64,000 bases of DNA. Source: Gracilibacillus ureilyticus (GTDB taxonomy: Bacteria > Bacillota > Bacilli > Bacillales > Amphibacillaceae). Positions 1-7,869 of this stretch are shown here, in pieces; position 1 is the first letter of the stretch; each line of letters begins with the position of its first letter. Where the stretch lies: assembly GCF_900111195.1 (NCBI RefSeq), contig NZ_FOGL01000015.1, positions 59,848 through 123,847 of the forward strand, in the 5' to 3' direction. The notes beneath the pieces are model-generated. The model was not told the origin of the DNA, ran no database searches, and worked only from the letters and a program-made list of their open reading frames with translations. The position numbers and the translations under genes are program-made.

Positions 1-1
1 A

Positions 2-658
2 CAATCTGCTGATTATGTTATCTCGATTCCATCCCCTTTTGCGAGAGAGAACACAGAGGTTATCATTCAAGCCTTATCGACGAGATATCGCGATAGAGAA
101 AAGACAATGGAGCCTATGATCCACTTTTTCAAAGATGTCATCGATAAGAAGGACGGAAATTTCTTAATCTTCTTCCCGTCTTATCAGTATATGAGAAATG
201 CGTATGAACAATTTACCGAGTCTTATCCCGATGTTTCTACTATTATTCAGGATGCAGGAATGGCAGAAGCAGAAAGAGAAGACTTTCTCGCAGAGTTTAA
301 GTCTGATCGTGCCGAAAGATTGGTAGGTTTTGCTGTACTCGGTGGAATTTTTTCTGAAGGTGTGGACTTAAAAGGTGACAGGTTACAAGGTGTTATCGTA
401 GTTGGGGTCGGCATGCCGCAAATTGGTTTTGAAAGAAACATTATAAAAGATTACTTCCAATCAGTTGGAAAAAATGGCTTTGATTATGCTTATGTATATC
501 CGGGAATGAATAAAGTATTGCAAGCTGGTGGACGACTTATTCGTTCAGATTCTGATACTGGCGTAATCGCCTTAATCGATGATCGATTTTTACAGAAGAA
601 GTATCAGGCATTACTCCCTTATGAATGGCAGCATTATAGAGTTGGTGGTAATGCTTAA
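2..658 (+). CDS. DinG/Rad3-type ATP-dependent DNA helicase, C-terminal part (cut by window edge)
   Basis: The reading frame is open from base 2, so the gene starts outside the window and only about 218 C-terminal residues are visible. The fragment matches the C-terminal helicase domain of the XPD/Rad3/DinG superfamily 2 group: a region ending in GIFSEGVDLKGDRL followed by GMPQIGFERN, and a motif VI-like stretch QAGGRLIRSDSDTG, after which comes LIDDRF. In this family these segments form the second RecA-like lobe that couples ATP hydrolysis to 5'-3' unwinding. The iron-sulfur and N-terminal domains cannot be judged here. An internal ATG at 107 is not a start because coding continuity extends upstream of it. 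Confidence 0.85.
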   Translation, partial: QSADYVISIPSPFARENTEVIIQALSTRYRDREKTMEPMIHFFKDVIDKKDGNFLIFFPSYQYMRNAYEQFTESYPDVSTIIQDAGMAEAEREDFLAEFKSDRAERLVGFAVLGGIFSEGVDLKGDRLQGVIVVGVGMPQIGFERNIIKDYFQSVGKNGFDYAYVYPGMNKVLQAGGRLIRSDSDTGVIALIDDRFLQKKYQALLPYEWQHYRVGGNA

Positions 659-815
659 GAAAGGAGAATGTGCTTTTCCTCAATCGAGAGTGAGGCTTAA
701 GGCGAATTTGTTAGATGCTTCGTGCTTCCTTATCTGAGAATAGGGTGCGGTTGATTAATAAGCGTCTCTGTTCTTCTTCAACGGGGCGTTAATTTAACAA
801 GCTCTCTTATTTATA

Positions 816-847
816 TTACTGCACAGTACAACGATACTATGCAGTAA
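816..847. terminator. Bidirectional hairpin between convergent genes
   Basis: Arms 816-828 and 835-847 pair over 13 bp with one G-T wobble around a 6-nt loop. It lies between the convergent helicase and phosphodiesterase genes, with A/T-rich flanks on both sides, so it probably ends transcription from both directions. The poly-U tracts are short. Confidence 0.6.
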
Positions 848-871
848 AAATTTATTTAATAATCAGTTTTA

Positions 872-2212
872 CTAGCGATATACACCGCTATATTTGTACA
901 ATTTAAGTTCCGTGAGTAGTGATCGACCATCAAAACCTTCCTCATCTAAACCCAACAGATCAAAAACGGTTGGCGCGATATCAACAAGATTGCAATCTGT
1001 GTCTACAGTCGCCCCTTTGTCGAAGCGAGGACCATATCCTATACATACAGCATACCTGTCATAAGGGGAGAGGGTCCCGTGATTTGAACGTAGATTAGTT
1101 GAGTTGGTTAATGTTTGTGTTGTCCCTGCTACACCGAACACATTACGCTCGTCGGTCCATTTAGGATTAATGATCATGTCGGGAGTCCGATTATGTGTGA
1201 CAGGTCCTAGTATCGATTCAATCGGTGCGGTCTGTGATTTTTTGTCTACTTGTTTGTTAGTATATACGGCATCACACCAATTCTGTTCTTGAAACCATTG
1301 GATAAGCAGTTGGAAATCTTTATTACTGAAAATAGCGTCTTTTTTTAAGTAAATATAATTTCCTGTTACAATGTAGTGATGATTTATTTGCAACTTCTCA
1401 CATGCTTCCTTTAACTTATCTTCTAAAGAGCCGATTGCTTCCACGTTAGAATGACCATGGTCACTTAAAAATAAGAGATCAATTTCCTCGTTTATTTCAA
1501 GTTCCTCAATGGCTTGCAACACTTTTGCGAGGCATTGATCGATCGTTTGTAATGCCAGGTTTGCTTCAGGAGATCCTAATCCATAGAAATGTTGGCTGAA
1601 ATCAGGTTCAGCAAGCCAAAGTACCATCACTTGGTTATCTCTATCTGGTAAGTGTTCGGCGATAAATACATCTGTAGCCCAAATCGATCGCTCAATTTTT
1701 GTCCCTACATGTGCTTCTTCCTCCAATTCTCCATACTTCTCTATGATATCAGGTAAAGTCGTTTGTTCGTAATCAGAAGTTGGATTGAGAATATGCTCAG
1801 GAAAATTTATATTCCACAGTAGAGATGCACCAGGTGAGCTGGAAGCAGCTACTGACATTTTTGTATGATAACGGTGTAAACGATCACCGAGTGTAGGAGC
1901 TAACAATATTGATTCTTGTGTTGTTGCAGTGTATTCTAACAGATGTTGATCATTGCCAGTTTGGACAAAGCCGTCATTGAAACAAGGTATGTACATCCGG
2001 TTTGCGACAATGCCATGCTTTCCTGGGTATACTCCCGTTGTCAGAGTAGACATACTTACTCGTGTCTCAGAAGGATAAGCACTTTTGAAATGCCGAAATC
2101 TTGTTCCGTTTTTAATCAGTTTCGTAAGAGTGGGCATCAGCTGGTTGTTGATGAGATCTGGCCGTAACCCATCTGCTCCGATTATTAGGACACGTCTGTG
2201 TGAAGAATCCAT
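872..2212 (-). CDS. Alkaline phosphatase superfamily / nucleotide pyrophosphatase-phosphodiesterase-like enzyme
   Basis: This 446-residue protein has the metal-ligand layout of type I phosphodiesterase/nucleotide pyrophosphatases. It begins with LIIGADGLRPDLI (first Asp). PSETRVSMSTL follows, with the likely nucleophile Thr, then TGVYPGKHGIV. Later come WLAEPDFSQHFYG (Asp/His pair), LFLSDHGHS (Asp-His) and a late NHGTLSPYDRY His. No signal peptide is visible, so it probably acts in the cytoplasm on an imported phosphoester or phosphodiester. It is the last gene of the ABC-importer operon, starting 3 bases after the ComB-like gene, which implies co-translation. The exact substrate is not readable from sequence. 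Confidence 0.8.
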   Translation of the reverse strand: MDSSHRRVLIIGADGLRPDLINNQLMPTLTKLIKNGTRFRHFKSAYPSETRVSMSTLTTGVYPGKHGIVANRMYIPCFNDGFVQTGNDQHLLEYTATTQESILLAPTLGDRLHRYHTKMSVAASSSPGASLLWNINFPEHILNPTSDYEQTTLPDIIEKYGELEEEAHVGTKIERSIWATDVFIAEHLPDRDNQVMVLWLAEPDFSQHFYGLGSPEANLALQTIDQCLAKVLQAIEELEINEEIDLLFLSDHGHSNVEAIGSLEDKLKEACEKLQINHHYIVTGNYIYLKKDAIFSNKDFQLLIQWFQEQNWCDAVYTNKQVDKKSQTAPIESILGPVTHNRTPDMIINPKWTDERNVFGVAGTTQTLTNSTNLRSNHGTLSPYDRYAVCIGYGPRFDKGATVDTDCNLVDIAPTVFDLLGLDEEGFDGRSLLTELKLYKYSGVYR

Positions 2213-2215
2213 GGT

Positions 2216-2908
2216 TTATACAACCTTTCTTAAAAAAATTCGATCATTTTTTTCTTTAACCGCTCTTAGTACAAAGTCAAATCGATTTAGATCTAGACAT
2301 AATTCAAAATCCCTCATTGCTTCATCTTTTGCCTCTGCTTTATCAAGGAAGTTGATGGTGGTACTTTCGTTTTTTAAATAGTCTACTATCTTTTCAAAAT
2401 TTGTTTTCTTCCCTAAGAGAGACTGTTTTATGTAATCTCCACATAAAATATCTTCATCAGCTGGTTCTGTGCCTCCCCATCCCATACATACTAATGTAAC
2501 GCTTTCTGGTTTTTTCTTTTGAATATAATTGACGATGGCTAGTGCATTCACAAAACTTCCTGTTATCACTTCATCTGCTTTCTGTGCACGGACAATTCCT
2601 TGGGTACCAGAGCTTGTCGTATGCACAATAATTGCATCTTTAAAATCAACGTCAAGGATTTGTGATGGGGAGTTGCCATAATCAAATCCAGGTAGAATGA
2701 TGCTTTCTCTTTCTCCGATTAAAATCGTATTGGAATGGGAATTTTTTAAATGGTATGCTTCTTCGATGGCTCCAACTGTAATTATTTCACTTGGACTATT
2801 ATTAGCAACATAACAAGATACAGAAAATGCACGAAATACATCAATAATAACAACTAGTCCTTTCGCATTTTTTGCTCCATCTAAACCGTGTGCGATTTGT
2901 ATATCCAT
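2216..2908 (-). CDS. ComB-family 2-phosphosulfolactate phosphatase-like protein
   Basis: The 230-residue product resembles the ComB family, Mg-dependent 2-phosphosulfolactate phosphatases known from coenzyme M synthesis and found widely in bacteria that do not make coenzyme M. Visible family features are the early VVIIDVFRAFS segment, GERESIILPGFDYGNSPSQ, the TTSSGTQGI loop and the acidic EDILCGDYI segment. It sits between the solute-binding lipoprotein and the phosphodiesterase-like gene of the same operon, so its physiological substrate is more likely a phosphorylated or sulfonated compound brought in by the ABC importer than a coenzyme M precursor. That role is inference. An AAAGGA-type ribosome site precedes the ATG. 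Confidence 0.75.
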   Translation of the reverse strand: MDIQIAHGLDGAKNAKGLVVIIDVFRAFSVSCYVANNSPSEIITVGAIEEAYHLKNSHSNTILIGERESIILPGFDYGNSPSQILDVDFKDAIIVHTTSSGTQGIVRAQKADEVITGSFVNALAIVNYIQKKKPESVTLVCMGWGGTEPADEDILCGDYIKQSLLGKKTNFEKIVDYLKNESTTINFLDKAEAKDEAMRDFELCLDLNRFDFVLRAVKEKNDRIFLRKVV

Positions 2909-2966
2909 TTCTAAAATCCTTTCTGTTTTTGTCTTCTTATTTACCGTTTGATTGGAAATGTTTTAT

Positions 2967-3000
2967 TATGATCAGTGGGGATTGAAACCCACTGATCATA
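2967..3000 (-). terminator. Perfect hairpin inside the ABC operon (attenuator or mRNA stabiliser)
   Basis: Arms 2967-2979 and 2988-3000 are a perfect 13-bp inverted repeat with an 8-nt loop, starting 9 bases past the stop codon of the binding-protein gene. On the minus strand no clean U-run follows, so partial termination or 3'-end protection is likelier than full termination. Such intercistronic hairpins often raise binding-protein mRNA over downstream genes. Confidence 0.65.
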
Positions 3001-3008
3001 GTTTTACT

Positions 3009-4322
3009 TTATTGTACGAGTTTTCGTATAACATCTGCCGCTTCAGTTAATGCTTCCTGTGCAGTCAGATCACTTGTTACGGCTTTTTCCATTGCTTTAT
3101 TTACTTCAGATTCAATACGAAGCGTATGTTCAGACTTTGGGACTTCTCTTGCATATTCCAACTGATCGATAGCTTTGGTGTAGATTGGATGTTCTTCATA
3201 ATATATTTGCAATTCATCTGATGCTTGTGCAGATAGGCGAATTGGTAAATATCCTGTTTCTTTTGAGAAATAAATAGATTCATCCGTAGAGGTCATGAAT
3301 TTAATAAACTCCCAAGCAGCGTCTTGCCTTTCTTTTGACTTGTTGTTGATAATTGCTAAGTTGGCTCCACCTGTAGCTACAGCATACTCATCAAATCTTG
3401 GTAAAAAGGATGTACCCAGATCAAAGTCAACGTTGTTACTAAACTTCCCAAGGCTACCTGTACTAGCAATTGTCATAGCTGTTGTTCCGTTAAAAAAGCT
3501 TTGCGATAGTGATTCACCAGCACTAGATCCACTTGTACTTGTCCCGCCAACTGGGGGCATCATCAATTGGTTATCAATCATTTCTTCCCAGAGAGCTACA
3601 CCTTCTGCTGCTTCAGGAGAGTCAAATAGAACTGTCGATAAGTCATCTCCTAGAATTTTTCCGCCATTTGACCATGCTAAGGAATAGAAATACCAACCAG
3701 ACATGCTTGCAGAAAAGCCAAATCGTTCTACTTTTTCATCATTAATAATGGATGCTTTTTCAGCAATCCTTACTAAATCATCCCATGTTTCAACAGGATT
3801 TTCCGGATCCTCTCCAAGTTCTTTCATGATAGCTTTGTTATAATATAAGATAGGTGTACTACGATTATAGGGTAGTGTGTATTGCTTCCCATCTAGAGAC
3901 GTATTCACCAGCAAACCTTTATTGAAATCGTCAAAATTAATGTCTTCATCTTCCTCAATGTATTTATTTAAATCAAGAAGTGTCTCATTGTAACCGAAAA
4001 CAGGCCAAGCACGTGTATTCAACTGAACAAGATCGGGTAGTTCACCACTTATAATTGCTGCTTGCAGTTTTTGAGATGTAACATCATAGCTATCCTGAAA
4101 AACTGCATTTACATGTATGTTATCATGTGATTCATTGAAACGGTCTACTTGATTTAAAATCACTTCTTCCACTTGTCCACCTAACCCATACCAGAATTCT
4201 ATTTCAACAGGTTGATTGGATTCGCTTGATTCATTCGGCTCTTTAGCAGAAGAATCACTATTACATGCTGTCAATAAGAATAATAAACAACTGCAAATGA
4301 CAAGAAGCTTTACTCTTTTCAT
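3009..4322 (-). CDS. ABC-transporter extracellular solute-binding lipoprotein (sugar/glycerol-phosphate type)
   Basis: This is a 437-residue family-1 solute-binding protein. The N-terminus is a lipoprotein signal peptide with lipobox LTAC (lipidated Cys at about residue 20), followed by an Ser/Glu-rich linker and the mature start VEIEFWYGLGG, typical of UgpB/MalE-like binding proteins. Further hallmarks are YNRSTPILYYNK, the FFNGTTAMTIASTG segment and WEFIKFMTS. It should capture the substrate outside the membrane and deliver it to the two permeases encoded immediately upstream. The gene follows the second permease by 17 bp. Substrate class (sugar, glycerol-3-phosphate or glycerophosphodiester) cannot be fixed; the downstream phosphatase genes favour a phosphorylated ligand. 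Confidence 0.88.
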   Translation of the reverse strand: MKRVKLLVICSCLLFLLTACNSDSSAKEPNESSESNQPVEIEFWYGLGGQVEEVILNQVDRFNESHDNIHVNAVFQDSYDVTSQKLQAAIISGELPDLVQLNTRAWPVFGYNETLLDLNKYIEEDEDINFDDFNKGLLVNTSLDGKQYTLPYNRSTPILYYNKAIMKELGEDPENPVETWDDLVRIAEKASIINDEKVERFGFSASMSGWYFYSLAWSNGGKILGDDLSTVLFDSPEAAEGVALWEEMIDNQLMMPPVGGTSTSGSSAGESLSQSFFNGTTAMTIASTGSLGKFSNNVDFDLGTSFLPRFDEYAVATGGANLAIINNKSKERQDAAWEFIKFMTSTDESIYFSKETGYLPIRLSAQASDELQIYYEEHPIYTKAIDQLEYAREVPKSEHTLRIESEVNKAMEKAVTSDLTAQEALTEAADVIRKLVQ

Positions 4323-4339
4323 TATTTCACTCTCCTTTT

Positions 4340-5176
4340 TTATTTTAATCCGGTTTTGGCAACGCCTTTAACGATGTACTTCTGCATAAAGATGAATAAA
4401 ATGATTAATGGCAAAAGTACAAATGTTGCTGCTGCCATAATTAAATTCCACTGTGTTCCTTGTGCACCACCTTCACTGGAAATCATGCTTGAAATACCAA
4501 CTTGAAGTGTGCGAAGTTCTGGGTTATTTGTTGCAATTAGCGGCCAGAAAAAATCATTATAATGCCAAATGACACTAAACAGGACAAACGTAACAATTGC
4601 TGCAGTTGATAATGGAACCATAATGTATCGTATGATATGAAAATGTTTAGCCCCGTCTAGCTTAGCGGCCTCTTCTAATTCAGTTGGCACTTGACTGAAG
4701 GCTTGTTTTATTAAAAATATTCCAAACGCATTCGTACTAAAGGGAACAATCAGTGCCAGGTAGGAATTTAACCAACCGAATTTGCTAAGAATTAAAAAGT
4801 TTGGAATAAACGTGACTTGTATCGGAATCATCATCGTCGCTAAAACAGTAAGAAATAATAGATTTTTGCCTTTAAAAGTTAACCTTGCAAAAGCATAGGC
4901 TGCCAGGATCGAAGTAATAACCTGCAATACAACGATTACAACGGTAGTGAAAATACTATTGAAAAAGTATCTGCCGAATGGTTCACTATTCCAGGCATTA
5001 TTAAAGTTTTCCCAGTTCCAGGAGTCTGGTATAAAATGTGGTGGATAAGCAAAAACCTCATCAAATGCCTTTAAGGAGGTACTAATCATCCAAATAAAAG
5101 GACCAATCATGACCAAAGCAGTTACTATTAAAATGATCAGGATAGTATTCTGCTTGATTAGCAATTGAGTTTTCAT
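4340..5176 (-). CDS. ABC-transporter permease, UgpE/MalG type
   Basis: The 278-residue inner-membrane permease has six predicted hydrophobic segments and the EAA loop ELEEAAKLDGAKHFHIIRYI that contacts the ATPase. I place the start at the ATG at 5176, which overlaps the stop codon of the upstream permease as TAATG, a classic translational-coupling arrangement; the longer reading frame to 5218 would overlap that gene and lacks a ribosome site. It should form a heterodimer with the 5176-6108 product. As in many CUT1-type operons of Gram-positive bacteria there is no ATPase gene here, so a shared MsmX-like ATPase encoded elsewhere is likely. Confidence 0.88.
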   Translation of the reverse strand: MKTQLLIKQNTILIILIVTALVMIGPFIWMISTSLKAFDEVFAYPPHFIPDSWNWENFNNAWNSEPFGRYFFNSIFTTVVIVVLQVITSILAAYAFARLTFKGKNLLFLTVLATMMIPIQVTFIPNFLILSKFGWLNSYLALIVPFSTNAFGIFLIKQAFSQVPTELEEAAKLDGAKHFHIIRYIMVPLSTAAIVTFVLFSVIWHYNDFFWPLIATNNPELRTLQVGISSMISSEGGAQGTQWNLIMAAATFVLLPLIILFIFMQKYIVKGVAKTGLK

Positions 5177-6108
5177 TAATAATGCACCCATTTCTTTGAA
5201 AAGTGTGTTTGTAACCATGTGATAAAAAATAAAGTGATGAACAGCATAACAGCAACTGAGGATGCGTATCCAGCTTCAAAAAATTGAAACCCAAATTGGT
5301 ATAAGTAATAGATCAGCATGTTCGTACTATCTGCTGGCCCACCTTGAGTCATCATATAGATTTGGTCAAAGTCTTGAAAGGAGGCGATTATTGCCACAAT
5401 CATGACAAATAATAGACTTGGTGATAGTAAAGGTAGTGTAATCTTAAAGAAGATCTGTCTTTCATTTGCACCGTCTGTTCGTGCTGCTTCGTAAAAATCA
5501 TTTGGAATATTTTGCAATCCTGCAATCAAGATAATCGTGTAATATCCAACTACTTTCCAAATTTTCATGATGATAATTGCCGCCATAGCCCAACCGGATT
5601 GCGTTAACCATGGTACCTGGTCGATTCCGAACAAGCCCAAAAACCAGTTGATGAGGCCAAAATGTTGATCAAACATCCAAATCCAAACAACACTTACTGC
5701 TACCATTGGTGTAATGTAGGGTAAGAAAATTAACCCTTTCAGAAAATTAATTCCTCGTATTTTCTTATCCAGCATTGTTGCGAGTAGTGTAGCTAGTATT
5801 ACTGTAATCGTTACCGAGATAAAACCGTAAATAAGGGTATTACCAACCACTTGCCAAAAAGTCTTGTCAGTGAATAATCTTATGTAGTTATCGAAACCTT
5901 TCCAACTGAAGCTGCTCGAGATTAAATTCCAATCTGTTAAGCTTAGGAAAAAAGACATTAATAATGGGAGTAGCACAAATATAACTAAGAATGACATGGC
6001 AGGTAAGATGAACAGATATGGTATAAATTTTTCCATCACATTAGGTTTTAATTTACTTTTACTAGTTACTAGTGCTTTTTTTTTAGGTATCCTTTGGCTA
6101 TTCTCCAT
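5176..6108 (-). CDS. ABC-transporter permease, UgpA/MalF type
   Basis: This is a 310-residue permease and the first gene of the minus-strand importer operon. After a basic N-terminus it has six hydrophobic segments and an EAA motif, FYEAARTDGANERQIFFKIT, followed by TLPLLSPSLLFV. The ATG at 6108 is chosen because a GAGAGGGGG ribosome site lies about 10 bases upstream; the alternative TTG at 6114 would be only about 4 bases from it. The promoter region is shared with the divergent LysR-type gene and contains a perfect palindrome at 6232-6254. Confidence 0.87.
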   Translation of the reverse strand: MENSQRIPKKKALVTSKSKLKPNVMEKFIPYLFILPAMSFLVIFVLLPLLMSFFLSLTDWNLISSSFSWKGFDNYIRLFTDKTFWQVVGNTLIYGFISVTITVILATLLATMLDKKIRGINFLKGLIFLPYITPMVAVSVVWIWMFDQHFGLINWFLGLFGIDQVPWLTQSGWAMAAIIIMKIWKVVGYYTIILIAGLQNIPNDFYEAARTDGANERQIFFKITLPLLSPSLLFVMIVAIIASFQDFDQIYMMTQGGPADSTNMLIYYLYQFGFQFFEAGYASSVAVMLFITLFFITWLQTHFSKKWVHY

Positions 6109-6231
6109 TTTCAAATTTCCCCCTCTCTTATTATGTTTTTTCTTACTACACTAACTCTATCAATCCATTGTTGAGGGAAAATTAACTAGTTGTTAACAAT
6201 ACATTAAATATCATTTCATAATTTCTTGTTA

Positions 6232-6254
6232 TTCTATAGATAATATCTATAGAA
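6232..6254. promoter_or_regulatory. Palindromic operator between LysR gene and ABC operon
   Basis: Two perfect 10-bp arms, TTCTATAGAT and ATCTATAGAA, are separated by AAT. The site ends 16 bases before the LysR start codon and about 125 bases before the divergent operon. LysR-type regulators bind interrupted palindromes of the T-N11-A type in this position, so this is the probable recognition site for the 6271-7170 product, giving autoregulation and control of the ABC operon. Confidence 0.7.
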
Positions 6255-6270
6255 ACAGGAGTTGATCCGA

Positions 6271-7170
6271 ATGAATATTCAGCAATTGAAGATATTGGTA
6301 TTAATAGAGAAACATAAAAGGCTGACAACTGTTGCACAGATCTTAAAGATTAAGCAGCCAACCGTTTCTTTTCATATGAAAAAATTGGAGGAAGTAACAA
6401 GTGTAACTCTATTTCATCAGCATTCCGGAGGGGTATTTCTAACAGATGCTGGAAAAACATTATATCGTTATGCCAGACGGATTGTGATGTGGTTAGAAGA
6501 AGCCGGTGAGCAAATGTACGATTATCGGGAGAATAGCAGGGGGTCTGTAAAAATTGGCGCAAGTAATACAGCGGCGACCTATTATTTGGTTGATTTATTA
6601 GCAGGATTACACGAAAAATATCCAAATGTACATATAAAAACAATTGTGAAAAATACCCCTATTATCTTACACCAATTAAAAAACTATGAATTGGATTTTG
6701 GACTTGTTGCTGATCGTAACATTACAGATCCTGATATAATAGTGAAGCCGTTAATAGAAGATGAATTGGGACTAGTTATGCCGATTGGACATCCATTGGC
6801 TCACCATAAATTGATAAATAAGGAAATTTTTAAGTATCAGAATTGGATTTTAAGAGAGAAAGACTCTTCTTCCAGAATAATGATAGATGAATGGGCAGTT
6901 GAGCAAGATATCGAATTGAAAGCTTTTCTTGAATTAGGCGCAACAGAAGCAATTAAAAAAGCAGTTCAGTCCAATATAGGTATATCTATACTCTCGCGCT
7001 TGTCAGTTAAGGATGAGATAGATAACAAGAAACTTGTTTATAAAGAGTTAAATTCTTCTATATTAAAACGTAACATTTTTATAGTATATAATCGTCACCA
7101 TCAAATAACACCAATTGTTAAGTTGTTAGTGGATTATTTTCAGAATGAGCCAGAGGGGCAGGGACTGTGA
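6271..7170 (+). CDS. LysR-family transcriptional regulator
   Basis: The 299-residue protein carries an N-terminal winged helix-turn-helix (about residues 1-60; VAQILKIKQPTVSFHMKKLE) and a C-terminal periplasmic-binding-like effector domain beginning near GSVKIGASNTAATYYL. The ATG at 6271 is used because GGAG lies 9 bases upstream; the TTG at 6262 abuts that site. It is transcribed away from the ABC/phosphatase operon and is the obvious candidate for its regulator. LysR control of a CUT1-type importer is less usual than LacI or GntR control, which hints that the inducer is a small acid or phosphorylated metabolite rather than a free sugar. That last point is inference. Confidence 0.88.
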   Translation: MNIQQLKILVLIEKHKRLTTVAQILKIKQPTVSFHMKKLEEVTSVTLFHQHSGGVFLTDAGKTLYRYARRIVMWLEEAGEQMYDYRENSRGSVKIGASNTAATYYLVDLLAGLHEKYPNVHIKTIVKNTPIILHQLKNYELDFGLVADRNITDPDIIVKPLIEDELGLVMPIGHPLAHHKLINKEIFKYQNWILREKDSSSRIMIDEWAVEQDIELKAFLELGATEAIKKAVQSNIGISILSRLSVKDEIDNKKLVYKELNSSILKRNIFIVYNRHHQITPIVKLLVDYFQNEPEGQGL

Positions 7171-7221
7171 TAGTTTACTCCTATGCTGGAAAAAGAATTG
7201 TCTGCTGCCCCCCTCTAATAA

Positions 7222-7279
7222 AGAAAATTCACTTAATTGGTTGTATAATTGTTATACAGCTAATAGGTGAATTTCTTTT
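7222..7279 (+). terminator. Terminator after LysR gene
   Basis: A long imperfect stem pairs about 7222-7248 with 7251-7275 (outer bases GAAAATTCAC and GTGAATTTC; inner TTGTATAA and TTATACAG) and is followed by CTTTTC. It closes the LysR transcript and may also serve the convergent YwbE gene. Confidence 0.55.
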
Positions 7280-7309
7280 CAGATATATTTGGTTGATGGT
7301 AGGCTTTTA

Positions 7310-7504
7310 CTAGTCTTCGATTTCTTTTACTCTGCCTACTATCCCACTCTCTAGTCTTACTTTAATACCATGAGGATGTGTGGCGGATTTGGTAAGTATT
7401 TTTAATACATGACCTTCTGTTAATTTCCCGGACCGTTGATCCTGCTTTTGAACCACTTGCACTTTTGCGCCTATTTTAATGTTTTTTCTTTCTGTTCCTG
7501 TCAT
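7310..7504 (-). CDS. ywbE: YwbE family protein (DUF2196)
   Basis: This small basic protein of 64 residues matches the YwbE family, conserved in Bacillales and of unknown function. Visible features are the regular beta-rich pattern KIGAKVQVVQKQDQRSGKLT, the HVLKILTKSATHPHGIKVRL core and the C-terminal IVGRVKEI. The family is sometimes compared with KOW/SH3-like barrel proteins. The ATG at 7504 is chosen because GAAGGAG lies about 8 bases upstream; the 17 extra residues of the longer frame are not family-like. It is monocistronic, convergent with the LysR gene. Confidence 0.85.
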   Translation of the reverse strand: MTGTERKNIKIGAKVQVVQKQDQRSGKLTEGHVLKILTKSATHPHGIKVRLESGIVGRVKEIED

Positions 7505-7869
7505 GATGATACTCCTTCGCTTTTTGTCTATTATATCAGATCTTCCATTCTGCATATAGGGATGAGGTTGACCTCATGAAACTAAAATTAATGCTCCGCC
7601 ACATGGAATGATCTTATTTCATTAATCGCTTTAACTTCTCTCAAGAAAGTGATACTTAAACCGGAGTGTATACACTGCAATGTAAACCTTGATCTCGATG
7701 TAATTGTAACAATGTTCCACGTTTTAAAAAAGGAGGAACAATTGCCAAGAGAGCTGCCTGGCGCTATTAGCATTTCTTTCATATAGAGTAGAATATTTTG
7801 AAGTAAAAAAAGAACTGTCTTCGTCATATTGATGAGCTGATTCTGATAAGGTAATAGGGCTTATTAGTA
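7505..7869. other. Intergenic stretch with short palindrome; no convincing gene
   Basis: This region upstream of ywbE holds the inverted repeat ATGAGGT-TG-ACCTCAT at 7562-7577, a possible operator for ywbE. A minus-strand frame of 79 codons (7588-7827) is open, but its product is Ser/Phe/Ile-rich, lacks a ribosome site and has no family resemblance I recognise. I treat it as non-coding or as a decayed remnant. Confidence 0.4.

Noticed and set aside
7588..7827. 79-codon minus-strand frame between ywbE and the glycoside hydrolase
   Set aside because: No ribosome site, no family resemblance, biased composition; described only as part of the intergenic stretch.
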